From: Hyphomicrobiales bacterium
GTDB taxonomy: Bacteria > Pseudomonadota > Alphaproteobacteria > Rhizobiales > OSC116
Direction: 5' to 3'
Length of the DNA stretch: 64,000 nt
NCBI GenBank assembly: GCA_013214705.1
Contig: JABSRZ010000003.1
Location: 775,443 to 839,442 of the forward strand
Made by a program: the position numbers and the translations under genes. Positions 48,212 through 58,689 of the stretch are shown one piece after another. A model generated the notes under the pieces. It was not told the DNA's origin. It was given only the letters and a program-made list of their open reading frames with translations, and searched no databases. The number at the start of each line of letters is the position of its first letter. The first letter of the stretch is position 1.

Positions 48212-48304
48212 GGGGCGAGCCAACTTGTTGGCGAACTTGCCGACTGAGGCCGCCGTTAGGCGCAGCAAGAGAGCGGAGCGAACGCACGCACGCAGTGTAG
48301 GCAA
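48212..48304 (-). repeat. Dispersed hairpin element, copy C2
   Basis: Minus-strand copy closest to copy B: GCC-TAAC-GGC, a diverged middle hairpin, GCCAAC-AA-GTTGGC and the GCGTGCGTTCGCTCCGCTCT arm at the right end. Only one arm is recognisable. The whole gap from 47930 to 48331 between cheZ and the HAD gene is filled by these two copies and unassigned sequence. Confidence 0.7.
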
Positions 48305-48331
48305 AAGAATCAGCTTAAATAAACAAAGTGT

Positions 48332-49225
48332 TTATTTAAGCTGTGCCAAATAGTATTTTACATCAACGCCTTTGAGTTTTATCTGCTGTTCGATAAAGTT
48401 GGTAAAATCATCGGAAAATACATCGCCGCCGGTGTGTTTTTCGGATTGTTCGAACTCGCGGGCATGGATGCCATCGGCGACAAATAGCATATCGGCGCCC
48501 AATTTATTTGCGCCGGGGACATCGGTCGCCAAGCCATCGCCTATAACTAGTATTTTTTTGGGGTCTATTTTGGTTTCGGGTAGCAATTTGGCCAATTTGT
48601 CTAAGGCTATTTGATATATTTGCGAATGCGGCTTGCCGGTATAAATCACCTCGCCGCCCAGCTGTTTATATAAAGCGGCCAAAGCGCCTGCGCAATAATA
48701 TAACGTGCCGCCGACATCCACAACATTGTCGGGGTTAGAACATAAAAACGGTAAGTTTTTTTGCTTCATTTGGGTCAATAATGGTAAATAATCTTGCAGG
48801 TCTACTTCATTTTTTTCGGCCAAAAATGTACATAAAACATAATCGGCTTTGTCTAAATCTACCAATTCAGAAAAATCTGGCTGTACGGCTTCGGTGTCGC
48901 TATCTCGCAAGCCTAAATGAAAACATTTCTGCCCGTTTGCTGTCCATTTTTTAATAATCGCTGCAGCCACATCGCCCGAGGTTATAATGTCATCATAAAA
49001 GCCATCCTCAGCCTGAATGACGTTTTTAAGATGGTTGATAACTTGACTTGCGGAGCTTGGCGCATTGGTGATCAGAATAACCTTAACGCCTTTGGCACGT
49101 GCCGCTTTCAGGGCTTTGACGCTGGCTTTAAATGGCGTCACACTATTGTGAATCACCCCCCATATATCGCTAAATATGGCGTCATAATTGCATAATATTT
49201 CATCTAAATTTGTAATTTTCTGCAT
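48332..49225 (-). CDS. HAD-superfamily hydrolase, TIGR01459/NagD-like
   Basis: A 297-residue phosphatase of the class II HAD group. The nucleophile motif reads FSDIWGVIHNS rather than DxDxT; in this subgroup the second aspartate is often replaced, as here. ILITNAPSSASQV is motif II, YTGKPHSQIYQIAL carries the motif III lysine and ILVIGDGLATDVPGANKLGAD is motif IV. The substrate is unknown. With the missing second aspartate the activity is uncertain. Confidence 0.82.
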   Translation of the reverse strand: MQKITNLDEILCNYDAIFSDIWGVIHNSVTPFKASVKALKAARAKGVKVILITNAPSSASQVINHLKNVIQAEDGFYDDIITSGDVAAAIIKKWTANGQKCFHLGLRDSDTEAVQPDFSELVDLDKADYVLCTFLAEKNEVDLQDYLPLLTQMKQKNLPFLCSNPDNVVDVGGTLYYCAGALAALYKQLGGEVIYTGKPHSQIYQIALDKLAKLLPETKIDPKKILVIGDGLATDVPGANKLGADMLFVADGIHAREFEQSEKHTGGDVFSDDFTNFIEQQIKLKGVDVKYYLAQLK

Positions 49226-49283
49226 GGTTTGCCTTATATGCTGGTACGCTGGTCGCGGGTATACTTATTGCTGGTCAAAAAAT

Positions 49284-50588
49284 TCAGGCTATTTGTTTCA
49301 ACTCATGCAATAGATGAGATTTATCACGCACCAAGGTGGGTTCGCCAAATAAATAGCCCTGCGCATATTTGACTTTATATTCTAACAATTCGGGCACAAT
49401 ATGTTCGTTTTGCACTTCATCGACAATAAGTTCTAAGCCAGAGCGGCGCACATGTTCGGCAAAATCGTCTATCAATATTTGCGCACCATGCGCCTCGGCA
49501 TTGTTCAAAAATATATTTGCCGATATTTTGATATATCTAAAGCCCAACAGGTGTAGTTTTCTAAAATCGAGGTTTAAATCGGTGACGTTATCGAGCGAAA
49601 ATCTAAAGCCCAACTGCATCAAACTGAGCAAAGCTTCGCTTTCGATTATACCGGTTTCGGACAATGTATGTTGCGAAAATTCAAAAATCAACATGTCAGA
49701 TTGATCTTGGTTATTGGTCATAAAATCGATAAACTCATCGAAAAAGGTGACATCCAATAAAGAATGGCCAGAAATATTGCAGAAAATTTTAAGCTGTCGG
49801 TTGCGTTCGACAAATCTTTTGGCCAATAATACCGACCTGAATAGCATTAGATTGTCGATAACCGGCATAATGCCAGCGCGTTCGGCGGTGGCTAAATATT
49901 CTCGCGGGGTGATAACTTTGCCATTGCCATCGCGCACCCAGGTGTAGCTTTCATAATAAACTATATGTCGTTCGGGCAAGCTCACAATAGGCTGGGCGTA
50001 TAAATCGACTTTATTATCGGCTAATGATTGGTTCAAAAGCTCAACCAAACCATCATCCGTCACCCGCCCGGCATCGATTGGTTTTTCAATCATTTCAATG
50101 TCTTGGTCAAAAGTTACATCAAACAGGCTTTTTTGGTTTTGCCTAATTTGGTCTATATTCAGGCGGTTGCTGCCGGCATTTATCTGTTCGGTTTCGCGTA
50201 ACAGGTTGGCCAGGCTGGTCTCTATATTATCGGCGAAGAGCCGCAAATTGTCATCTGTGGCGCGGTTAAGGCCATGCATATATTTAAGTTCGTGGTCAAA
50301 ATGCTGGCGCAAATAAGCTTGTTGCTTGCGCAAAGCAGTAATTTCGGCGGCAATGTAATTAACTTTTTGGTCAAGGCTGGCCTCGCCACTATGCTCAGAT
50401 TTTAAACTCAGCATAAACACCATATGGGTGATGAGCAAAATGAGCACAATAAGCGTGGTGCTAAAAATGGTTTCGGCAAGGCTTAAACCCAATAAAATGC
50501 TCGCAATGGCTGCGCAGGAGGCGGCAATAACTAAGCTGGTGATAAGAATAGAAATTGTGCCTAAATAGGATATTTCTTTTATGCGCAT
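49284..50588 (-). CDS. Degenerate EAL-domain membrane protein, TipF-like
   Basis: A 434-residue protein with two N-terminal spans (about 5-60), a coiled coil (about 70-120) and an EAL-fold domain (about 195-430). The active-site motifs are lost: EAL is YESYTW and DDFGTG is SLDNVTD, while QPIVSLPERHIVYYE and the fold are kept. The same layout is known for Caulobacter TipF, a c-di-GMP-binding flagellar positioning factor. I therefore infer a non-enzymatic c-di-GMP receptor or scaffold, possibly linked to motility with the nearby cheY-cheZ. ATG 50588 has AGAGG 6 nt upstream. Confidence 0.75.
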   Translation of the reverse strand: MRIKEISYLGTISILITSLVIAASCAAIASILLGLSLAETIFSTTLIVLILLITHMVFMLSLKSEHSGEASLDQKVNYIAAEITALRKQQAYLRQHFDHELKYMHGLNRATDDNLRLFADNIETSLANLLRETEQINAGSNRLNIDQIRQNQKSLFDVTFDQDIEMIEKPIDAGRVTDDGLVELLNQSLADNKVDLYAQPIVSLPERHIVYYESYTWVRDGNGKVITPREYLATAERAGIMPVIDNLMLFRSVLLAKRFVERNRQLKIFCNISGHSLLDVTFFDEFIDFMTNNQDQSDMLIFEFSQHTLSETGIIESEALLSLMQLGFRFSLDNVTDLNLDFRKLHLLGFRYIKISANIFLNNAEAHGAQILIDDFAEHVRRSGLELIVDEVQNEHIVPELLEYKVKYAQGYLFGEPTLVRDKSHLLHELKQIA

Positions 50589-50729
50589 AGGGGCCTCTAA
50601 ACCTAGATTAATCAAAATCACTATATGGCAGGTATATTGATTTGTTAACTATGTTTTTTAGCTGCGGGCATATAATAATAAAAAATTCACAATTATTGCG
50701 CTTATTCCTAACATTATCCATGCGCACGC

Positions 50730-50758
50730 TTGACTCTTATGGTCACTAACCCTATCTA
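50730..50758 (+). promoter_or_regulatory. groESL promoter
   Basis: CTTGACT (-35, TTGACT at 50730-50735) followed after 17 bp by TATCTA. The CTTGAC and the preceding CCCTAT also resemble the RpoH heat-shock promoter of alphaproteobacteria, so two sigma factors may share the site. Confidence 0.65.
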
Positions 50759-50768
50759 TCTTGCAGTG

Positions 50769-50795
50769 TTAGCACTCTGTCTTAGTGAGTGCTAA
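50769..50795 (+). promoter_or_regulatory. CIRCE operator
   Basis: A perfect match to the CIRCE consensus, TTAGCACTC-N9-GAGTGCTAA. It is bound by the HrcA repressor and lies at the expected transcription start, so it controls groESL. Confidence 0.97.
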
Positions 50796-50826
50796 TTGTT
50801 TGAATAATATTTTTTGGAGAAATTAA

Positions 50827-51114
50827 ATGGCTCTACGTCCTTTACATGACCGTGTTTTGGTTCGCCCAGATGAAGCAGAAACAAAAACTGCTGGCGGTAT
50901 CATCATTGTTGAATCAGCCCAAGACAAGCCTTCACAAGGTGAAGTGATTGCAGTTGGCAACGGCAGCCGCGACGATAATGGCGCTTTAATCGCCCTTGAA
51001 GTTAAAGCTGGCGACACCGTTTTGTTTGGCAAATGGTCTGGCACAGAAATCAAAGTCGATGGTGAAGACCTGATGATTATGAAAGAAGCCGATATTCTTG
51101 GCATCGTGGAATAA
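50827..51114 (+). CDS. groES: Co-chaperonin GroES
   Basis: A 95-residue Cpn10 that caps the GroEL ring. [23 protein letters not shown] is the N-terminus and mobile loop, and [32 protein letters not shown] the conserved core. TTGGAGA precedes the ATG. It is the first gene of the CIRCE-controlled operon. Confidence 0.98.
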   Translation: MALRPLHDRVLVRPDEAETKTAGGIIIVESAQDKPSQGEVIAVGNGSRDDNGALIALEVKAGDTVLFGKWSGTEIKVDGEDLMIMKEADILGIVE

Positions 51115-51144
51115 TTCACAATAATAATATTAATATAAATTTAG

Positions 51145-52794
<1,650 letters not shown>

Positions 52795-52803
52795 ATCTGA
52801 TTT

Positions 52804-52905
52804 CGTTCGCGGCTATTCTCGCTGCGCTCGGCCTACACGGGGTGCGCCTTAACAGGCGGGCCTCAATGGCCAAGCTCACCAACGAGTTGGCTCGGAGGAA
52901 TACCA
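52804..52905 (+). repeat. Dispersed hairpin element, copy D
   Basis: Core with GCCT-TAAC-AGGC, GGCC-TCAAT-GGCC and CCAAC-GA-GTTGG. The left flank GTTCGCGGCTATTCTCGCTG resembles the arm of copies A and C2 weakly. No right arm is seen; instead the groEL terminator hairpins follow. Confidence 0.7.
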
Positions 52906-52911
52906 TTCTAA

Positions 52912-52952
52912 CGCTGTGCATAAGCAACATACTGTTTATGCGCAGCGGATTT
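52912..52952 (+). terminator. First hairpin terminator after groEL
   Basis: A 12-bp stem with one G-T pair (52912-52923 with 52936-52947) is followed by five T. Confidence 0.65.
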
Positions 52953-52986
52953 TTCCTTTAGCTGTTACAAGTTAAAAGGTATGAAG

Positions 52987-53020
52987 AAGGATGTACAGCT
53001 TAGGCTGTGCATCCTTTTTT
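52987..53020 (+). terminator. Second intrinsic terminator after groEL
   Basis: A 13-bp stem (AAGGATGTACAGC with GCTGTGCATCCTT, one mismatch) and a six-base T run form a strong terminator. Together with the hairpin 35 bp upstream it gives a tandem terminator for the highly expressed groESL mRNA. Confidence 0.92.
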
Positions 53021-53035
53021 ATTGGTAATGCCTAG

Positions 53036-55264
53036 TTATTCGACCAAGATTTCGCTGCGGGCAATCACTTTTCTGGTGTCCATTAATTTATAGCGAATTT
53101 CATATTTGCCAGCGGTTTCTGGCACATAAATAAACAATGGGCTGCCCTGAATTGTGCCAGCTTTGCTCAGTGGGTTGGCATTGTCTTTGGCACCCAATTT
53201 GGTAATTTCAATGCGGTCGCCTTTGCTGTTAGGGCCTGTCCAGCTCACTTCGATGGCGTCGCCCGCATTGGCTTTGCTTGGCGCGCTGATGCTGGCATTC
53301 ACTGGCCTTAGCATCACATCGACATTCGTCAATGTGCGTTTTGACACCCCCACCACATATCTCACTTCAAACAGTCCCAAAGCTTTGGGCACTTTAAACT
53401 CCACTGGCGAGCCTCTGCCGGTATAGGCATAGCTATTAAAGCTGCCTTGTTCCGCGCCTTTTTCGACAATGGTTATATAGTCGCGTTTGCCATTAGGGCC
53501 TGTCCATTCCACGGTAATTTTGCCGCCCGGAACTGGCGCATTGACCACACTTAGTGTTGCCGATGTTGCCAGCAATTCAATCGGCGCAAAGGCCAAAGTG
53601 CGCTTGGAGCTACCAAACACATATCTAATTTCATAATCACCGACCGCATCTGGCGCGGTAATTTTAGCCGGGTTGCCATTTTGGGTATAGGCATAATCTA
53701 GATATTCGCCCTCCTCTACGCCTGATGGCACGATGGTGATATAATCGCCTTTATTGCTAGGGCCACTCCAATTTACCAAAAATTCGGTCGAGCCAAACAC
53801 AGTCGCTGGTGCGTCAATATTGCCAGCAACCGCCGTTACTTTAATATCAACGCTGGCCAAAGTGCGTTTTGAGCTGCCCAATACATAACGTATCTCATAG
53901 TCTCCTAAACCATCGGGCGCGCTCAAAGTCGATGGATTGCCGTTTTGCGCATAGGCATAATCTAGATATTCGCCCTCATCTGAGCCTTTGGCTACAATGG
54001 TAAGATAGTCTCGATCATATGCCGGGCCGAACCAATTTATCGCAAATTCCGCACCCGCCGCCACAGTTTTGGCCACGTCTATTGTGACGGCGATTTCAGT
54101 CACTTCGATGTCGCGACGCGCCACGGTTTGCTTGGTTTCGCCATAGACATATCTGATTTCATATGTGCCCACGCCGTCTGGTGCGGTTATAGCCGCCGGG
54201 TTGCCATTCTGAGTGTAGAAATAGCTGGTATAGACACCCGGTTTTGCGCCTATTTCAACAATGGTCACATAGTCAGATTTGGCATTTGGCCCGCCCCATA
54301 CCACGTCGAACGTGGCACCGCGCGCCACGCTGGCCGGCGCATCTAGTGTGGCTTCTAGCTGTTGCACTTCAACCGGCACTTCAATAATTTGCTTTTGCAC
54401 ATCGGCAATTATGCTGAATTCTGTACCGCCAGATACATTTTGCCCGGCAACCGAAACGCTATAGTCGCCAGCTTCTAAACTGCCGATAGAGGCTTCAAAC
54501 GCGGTTGTGGTGTGGATGTTTTGGTTATTGGCATCGCTTATTGTCCAATCTAACGAAATCCCGGTAACCCGGTTGCCATTTTGGTCGATAGCGACCAGCC
54601 TGACATTGGGTATAATGGCCGCAACGGTTTGGTTTAACGCCTCGACCAATTCACTGGCATTGGCAGCGGAAAAATATTGCCCGCCGGTGTTTTCAGCCAA
54701 ACATGCCACTTGTTTGCCTTCGGCTTTAGACAAGCCGAAGCCCACCACATGGGCGGTAAAATCCAGCCCTTGGGCTTCTAATGACGTGCCTATTTCGCAT
54801 ATATTGGCTTTGCAGGTTTCCAGCCCATCGGTGATTAATATAACTGTGGCTTTGTCTTCGGTATAACGCAATTCCTTGGCGGCCAATTGCACCGCTGCAC
54901 TTAACGGCGTTTTGCCTAAAAATTTCAAACTATCGACTTTATTGGCTATTTCATCGGCCGAACCGGCTCTTGGCGGCACGATAAGCTCAATGTCACTGCA
55001 ATCGCCTTTAACCCGATGCCCATAGGCCATGAGGCCGAGTATAGTTGTATCGGATACGCCTTTTAGCACTTCACGCAGCGTTTCGCGGGCAATGACCAAT
55101 TTGGGTTTGCCATTAATTTGCCCCCACATAGAGCCGGAACCATCTAGCACAATCATGGTGCGCTCGGCCGCCTGTACCGAAATAGGTATGACGTTGAGAT
55201 AAACCAGAGCCAACAAAGCCAAAACAGCCTTTGATGCGTCCGTTAATTGCCGAGACCAAAACAT
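53036..55264 (-). CDS. Secreted VWA-domain protein with five C-terminal repeats
   Basis: A 742-residue exported protein: signal peptide (about 1-32, ending VQA), a von Willebrand factor A domain (about 35-215) with an intact MIDAS (DGSGSMW, T in LITDGLE, and DCSD-type loop), a linker domain (about 220-300), then five repeats of about 88 residues to the end. Each repeat has the pattern W-GP-DY-TIV-G and Y-QNGNP-APD-G-YEIRYV-G-KRTLA and probably folds as a beta-sandwich. Similar proteins occur in Rhodobacterales. Role in adhesion or envelope sensing is inferred only. Confidence 0.85.
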   Translation of the reverse strand: MFWSRQLTDASKAVLALLALVYLNVIPISVQAAERTMIVLDGSGSMWGQINGKPKLVIARETLREVLKGVSDTTILGLMAYGHRVKGDCSDIELIVPPRAGSADEIANKVDSLKFLGKTPLSAAVQLAAKELRYTEDKATVILITDGLETCKANICEIGTSLEAQGLDFTAHVVGFGLSKAEGKQVACLAENTGGQYFSAANASELVEALNQTVAAIIPNVRLVAIDQNGNRVTGISLDWTISDANNQNIHTTTAFEASIGSLEAGDYSVSVAGQNVSGGTEFSIIADVQKQIIEVPVEVQQLEATLDAPASVARGATFDVVWGGPNAKSDYVTIVEIGAKPGVYTSYFYTQNGNPAAITAPDGVGTYEIRYVYGETKQTVARRDIEVTEIAVTIDVAKTVAAGAEFAINWFGPAYDRDYLTIVAKGSDEGEYLDYAYAQNGNPSTLSAPDGLGDYEIRYVLGSSKRTLASVDIKVTAVAGNIDAPATVFGSTEFLVNWSGPSNKGDYITIVPSGVEEGEYLDYAYTQNGNPAKITAPDAVGDYEIRYVFGSSKRTLAFAPIELLATSATLSVVNAPVPGGKITVEWTGPNGKRDYITIVEKGAEQGSFNSYAYTGRGSPVEFKVPKALGLFEVRYVVGVSKRTLTNVDVMLRPVNASISAPSKANAGDAIEVSWTGPNSKGDRIEITKLGAKDNANPLSKAGTIQGSPLFIYVPETAGKYEIRYKLMDTRKVIARSEILVE

Positions 55265-55436
55265 AACCTACCCCCTTATATTTTGGCTAACTGTAACAGC
55301 AAATTTTAAAATTGTCACATACGCGACCAAAGCAGAAAACCGGTTAATGTTGTTGGCATATATTTCAATCAGTTAAGCTGGATTTTGGCAAATATCTGGT
55401 TCTGTGTATAATGGCAGCCATCCGGGGGGAGCAATT

Positions 55437-56465
55437 ATGGTTGATAACCACAAGAAATCATCACTAGCCGATGGCTATAAAAATATTTTGTTTATAGTCT
55501 TGCTGGGTGTTGGTTTAGGTTTAACGCCGTTTTTTGCCAGCGCCGGCGAAGTCACTAAAACCCTATTGCAAAAATCGCTCGAAAAAGGCGGGGTGAGTGA
55601 AAAAAGCTCTAAACAAATATCAGAATATGCAAATATATTATTTGATGGCGTGCGCGAATATTCGCGTGGTTTTGCGCCCAAACCCGGCACTGCCCGCAGC
55701 TCGGTGCCCAACCCAGTCGAGCCATTGGTGGCGGTGGCGGCCAATATAGATACAATTGCCTGCGCCACATTACTTGTGGCCATTCGCCAAGCCCGCACAA
55801 GGTTGCATAGCCACATCGTCAAAGATATGCGCGACCCGACGGTGGAAGAATTTAAAATTCTCAACAATCTAAGAATTTTGGAAGGCAAAGTAGAACAAGG
55901 TTGCGCCGCCCGTAATGAGGACAAGCCGGTAAAACCCAAAATTGAAACCGTGGTCGATGAGCCAATAAGCATCTACCCAAGCGATTGGACCAATGATGAC
56001 ATAGCTTGTTTGAACAAATGTTATATACCGCATTTAACCTATACCAGGCTTGCGGAAAATAATTTGGAGGCCGGGCGTAATACGCTGAGAGACGCTCAAA
56101 ATAAAGTCGGGCGTTTGGTTGGTGATCTTTCGACTGAAATAATGACCAATCCATTTTTATGTGAAATAGATGACAGTGCTCTTAACAAGGCAAAAGTCGA
56201 CCTTAAATCCAAGCGGTTGCAGCTTGAAGAAAATTTAAAGACCATAGAAAGACGCTACCAGCGAGAGGTTGTCGATTGTGTGAAAAAATGCCCGGTAAGG
56301 GTGCAAATTAGGCTGGTGAAATTTTATGCGCGCAGTCCATCGCATATAGAATTTGATGAATATTTGTTAAATATGATCATTGCCGAAACCACGCTTAATA
56401 TGATTATTCCTAGGGCTATTTGCTTAAAACCGCTAAAATTTCTAGCGCCGTTGGTGCCTCAATAA
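55437..56465 (+). CDS. Secreted protein with conserved cysteines, unknown family
   Basis: A 342-residue protein with a signal segment (about 15-37, ending FASAGE). It contains eight or so cysteines, including CLNKC near residue 195 and CVKKC near 275, and a helical, charged central part (about 205-275) that may be a coiled coil. ATG 55437 follows GGGGGAG at 6 nt. I do not recognise the family. It is divergent from the VWA-repeat gene, with which it may share regulation. Confidence 0.65.
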   Translation: MVDNHKKSSLADGYKNILFIVLLGVGLGLTPFFASAGEVTKTLLQKSLEKGGVSEKSSKQISEYANILFDGVREYSRGFAPKPGTARSSVPNPVEPLVAVAANIDTIACATLLVAIRQARTRLHSHIVKDMRDPTVEEFKILNNLRILEGKVEQGCAARNEDKPVKPKIETVVDEPISIYPSDWTNDDIACLNKCYIPHLTYTRLAENNLEAGRNTLRDAQNKVGRLVGDLSTEIMTNPFLCEIDDSALNKAKVDLKSKRLQLEENLKTIERRYQREVVDCVKKCPVRVQIRLVKFYARSPSHIEFDEYLLNMIIAETTLNMIIPRAICLKPLKFLAPLVPQ

Positions 56466-56481
56466 AAAGCTGATAATATCC

Positions 56482-57258
56482 CTAATCGAATAATGAATCA
56501 ATATCATCTTGCGAGGATCTAATCGCGCCATCATCTTCAAGGCCAGGGCCAGAAAGCAAAGCGTCATCACCAGTTTTCTTATTCAAGCTATCCGGTGAAA
56601 TGTCTAAGAAATTCTCCAAACCACCCCAAATAGAAATCATTTTATCGATATGAGCTTCGATAAATTTCATGGTGTCTAAAACTTTATGAACCCGCTGGCC
56701 AGTTAAATCCTGAAAGTTACAGGCTTCAAAAATCTTAACGGTTTGCTCTTGGATGTCGAGCACCAAATCTTCATGTTCACTGCCCGAAAGTTTGGCAGCT
56801 AGGTCTCGGGCATCCGCATCGATGGTTTCTGCCGCGGTTAAAATGGCATCTGTTGCCGACTCGGTGGCAAGCACCACTGCATCTAATTCATTGGCCACTT
56901 GCACCTCGGTGCCCTCGCCAAAATTAGTATGGTGTAAGGTGGCAATCTCGCGTTTTGTTTCGGTTATCGATTGAGAAATTTGTTCTAATTCCTCGCGCAA
57001 ATGGCGGGCATCTGCCAATTCTTTTTTAAAATCAATTAAAAATTGATTTTCCGCATTCTCAGCCGAATTTGCTGATACACTTAACCCACTATCTTTTAAA
57101 TCTGCAATGGCGTTTAAAATTTCTTGTTGGCGAGTGGCTTCATCCGCTTGTGGCACTTGCTCAGCTAACTTTAAAGGGCTATTACGTTCTATCCGAAAAA
57201 TTCTTTTTTGAGCAGATCTCATATTTTTTGTGCAACCAATTTTACCAGTGACAAACAC
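56482..57258 (-). CDS. Second CheZ-like phosphatase
   Basis: A 258-residue helical protein. FQDLTGQRVHKV carries D184 and Q188, matching the CheZ catalytic pair, and the C-terminus reads SSQDDIDSLFD, almost the same as the tail of the other CheZ (QDDIDAMFD). A coiled-coil region (about 75-115) precedes the bundle, and the N-terminus is longer and basic. No receiver gene is adjacent, so it may act on the orphan CheY at 46.8 kb or a different one. Start uncertain: ATG 57222 is an alternative to GTG 57258. Confidence 0.75.
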   Translation of the reverse strand: MFVTGKIGCTKNMRSAQKRIFRIERNSPLKLAEQVPQADEATRQQEILNAIADLKDSGLSVSANSAENAENQFLIDFKKELADARHLREELEQISQSITETKREIATLHHTNFGEGTEVQVANELDAVVLATESATDAILTAAETIDADARDLAAKLSGSEHEDLVLDIQEQTVKIFEACNFQDLTGQRVHKVLDTMKFIEAHIDKMISIWGGLENFLDISPDSLNKKTGDDALLSGPGLEDDGAIRSSQDDIDSLFD

Positions 57259-57350
57259 TTGGTTTTTGAATGATAATTTCGCTATAAGATAACCTAAAAT
57301 GAATTAAAGAATAATTTACAAACCCAACCTAGTTAAAAATTTGCCGCTTT

Positions 57351-57959
57351 ATGTATAAATATTCACACCAAACATATGCAAAAATTATTTCGCTCGCGAT
57401 TATTATGGCAACAATTGGATATTTATTATGGTCGATATTTACGCCGGTGCCACCAGCATTAGATTACCGCATTGCGCTTATTGCCGAGCTTCCACAAGCA
57501 AAACATAAACTTAATGGACAGGTAATATTAAGCGACGGCGATAGTTTTAAAATGGCAAATACAAATGATAGAGTGCGGTTACATGGCATTGACAGCCCTG
57601 AATTGGCTCAAAATTGTAGCCAAAACGGCAAAAAATGGGCTTGTGGTTTGCAGGCAAAATTGGCCTTAAGCCGCAAAATAAACCATGCCGAAATTAGCTG
57701 TGTTGGCGATGAGTTGGATGCGTATCAGCGGTTAATTGCCACCTGCTATTTGCACGTTAGCGGTCAAGAGAACGAGCTGAGCCTTAATGGATATGAAAAT
57801 TTAAATCAATGGATGGTCAAAAATGGCTGGGCCATTGCCTATCGGTTTTATTCTGAGCGCTATATTGGATCAGAAAAATTTGCCAAAACCAAGCGGTTAG
57901 GCATTTGGCGTGGCAGTTTTATGCCGCCTTATAACTGGCGACGGCAAAACCCCAGATAG
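57351..57959 (+). CDS. Thermonuclease-family (SNase-like) membrane-anchored nuclease
   Basis: A 202-residue protein with an N-terminal membrane span (about 10-28) and an SNase domain (about 55-190). VRLHGIDSPELAQNC is the catalytic-loop motif (Arg and Asp), and YQRLIATCY and NGWAIAYRFYSERYI match later blocks of the family. It should cut nucleic acids outside the membrane with Ca2+. It nearly touches the convergent ATPase-domain gene. Confidence 0.82.
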   Translation: MYKYSHQTYAKIISLAIIMATIGYLLWSIFTPVPPALDYRIALIAELPQAKHKLNGQVILSDGDSFKMANTNDRVRLHGIDSPELAQNCSQNGKKWACGLQAKLALSRKINHAEISCVGDELDAYQRLIATCYLHVSGQENELSLNGYENLNQWMVKNGWAIAYRFYSERYIGSEKFAKTKRLGIWRGSFMPPYNWRRQNPR

Positions 57960-57963
57960 TCAA

Positions 57964-58524
57964 TTATCGAGACACCAAACAAGATTTAGGAATGGTAAGC
58001 GTGACACTTGTGCCGCGGTTAACAACGCTTTGCATGCGCAAAGTGCCAAAATGCATTTTCAAATAGGCGTTTACCAGCGACAGGCCTAAGCCGGCATTTT
58101 CATTGATGTGCTTTATGCCTTGTTCGCATTTGGTATATGGTTCTAATATTTGTTCTAATTTTTCGGGCGTTATGCCTTGGCCTTCGTCATCCACTCTTAT
58201 ATAAAAATCGCCGTTAAAATCTAACCCGGTAGAGACATATATCGAGGTTTCTGGCTGCGAGGCTTTGAGCGCATTTTGCACCACATATAATATCGATTGA
58301 GTGATTTTTTCATAATCAATTTTCAACACCACATTAATTTTTGTGGCTTCATAAAAGAAACTGACCAATTGCGAAGCCGCTTGGATTTTCATTGATTCCA
58401 TCGGGGCTTGCATCAAATCTGCCACCGCAATTGTGGATTCGTTTAAAAGAAAACTCTGGTTTCCATCAGTTGTTTTATCACTGTAATTATAGGCTAAGTT
58501 ATTCACCTTTGACACCCTTTGCAA
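57964..58524 (-). CDS. HATPase-domain protein without a histidine phosphotransfer domain
   Basis: A 186-residue protein consisting almost wholly of a histidine-kinase type ATP-binding domain: N-box VVQNALKAS, G1 box VDDEGQGI, an F-like box and G2 AGLGLSLVNAY. The first 70 residues show no DHp helix pair with an H-E/D motif. It may be a diverged kinase remnant, an anti-sigma-like kinase or a partner protein. It is located near the CheZ-like gene, which is its only possible functional neighbour. Confidence 0.75.
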   Translation of the reverse strand: MQRVSKVNNLAYNYSDKTTDGNQSFLLNESTIAVADLMQAPMESMKIQAASQLVSFFYEATKINVVLKIDYEKITQSILYVVQNALKASQPETSIYVSTGLDFNGDFYIRVDDEGQGITPEKLEQILEPYTKCEQGIKHINENAGLGLSLVNAYLKMHFGTLRMQSVVNRGTSVTLTIPKSCLVSR

Positions 58525-58689
58525 TCGTATAAACTAATCTGGCTATAGGCATAAAAGCCGCGCCGATTGTTTGATTATAAGGTAAGTGTATTAGCGGTTT
58601 GATAAAAAGGCTGGTTAAAAAATGAATTTTTATGCTGGCAATATTTAACTCAAAACCAGGTTAAATTGATAACAAAATTTTAACAATAT

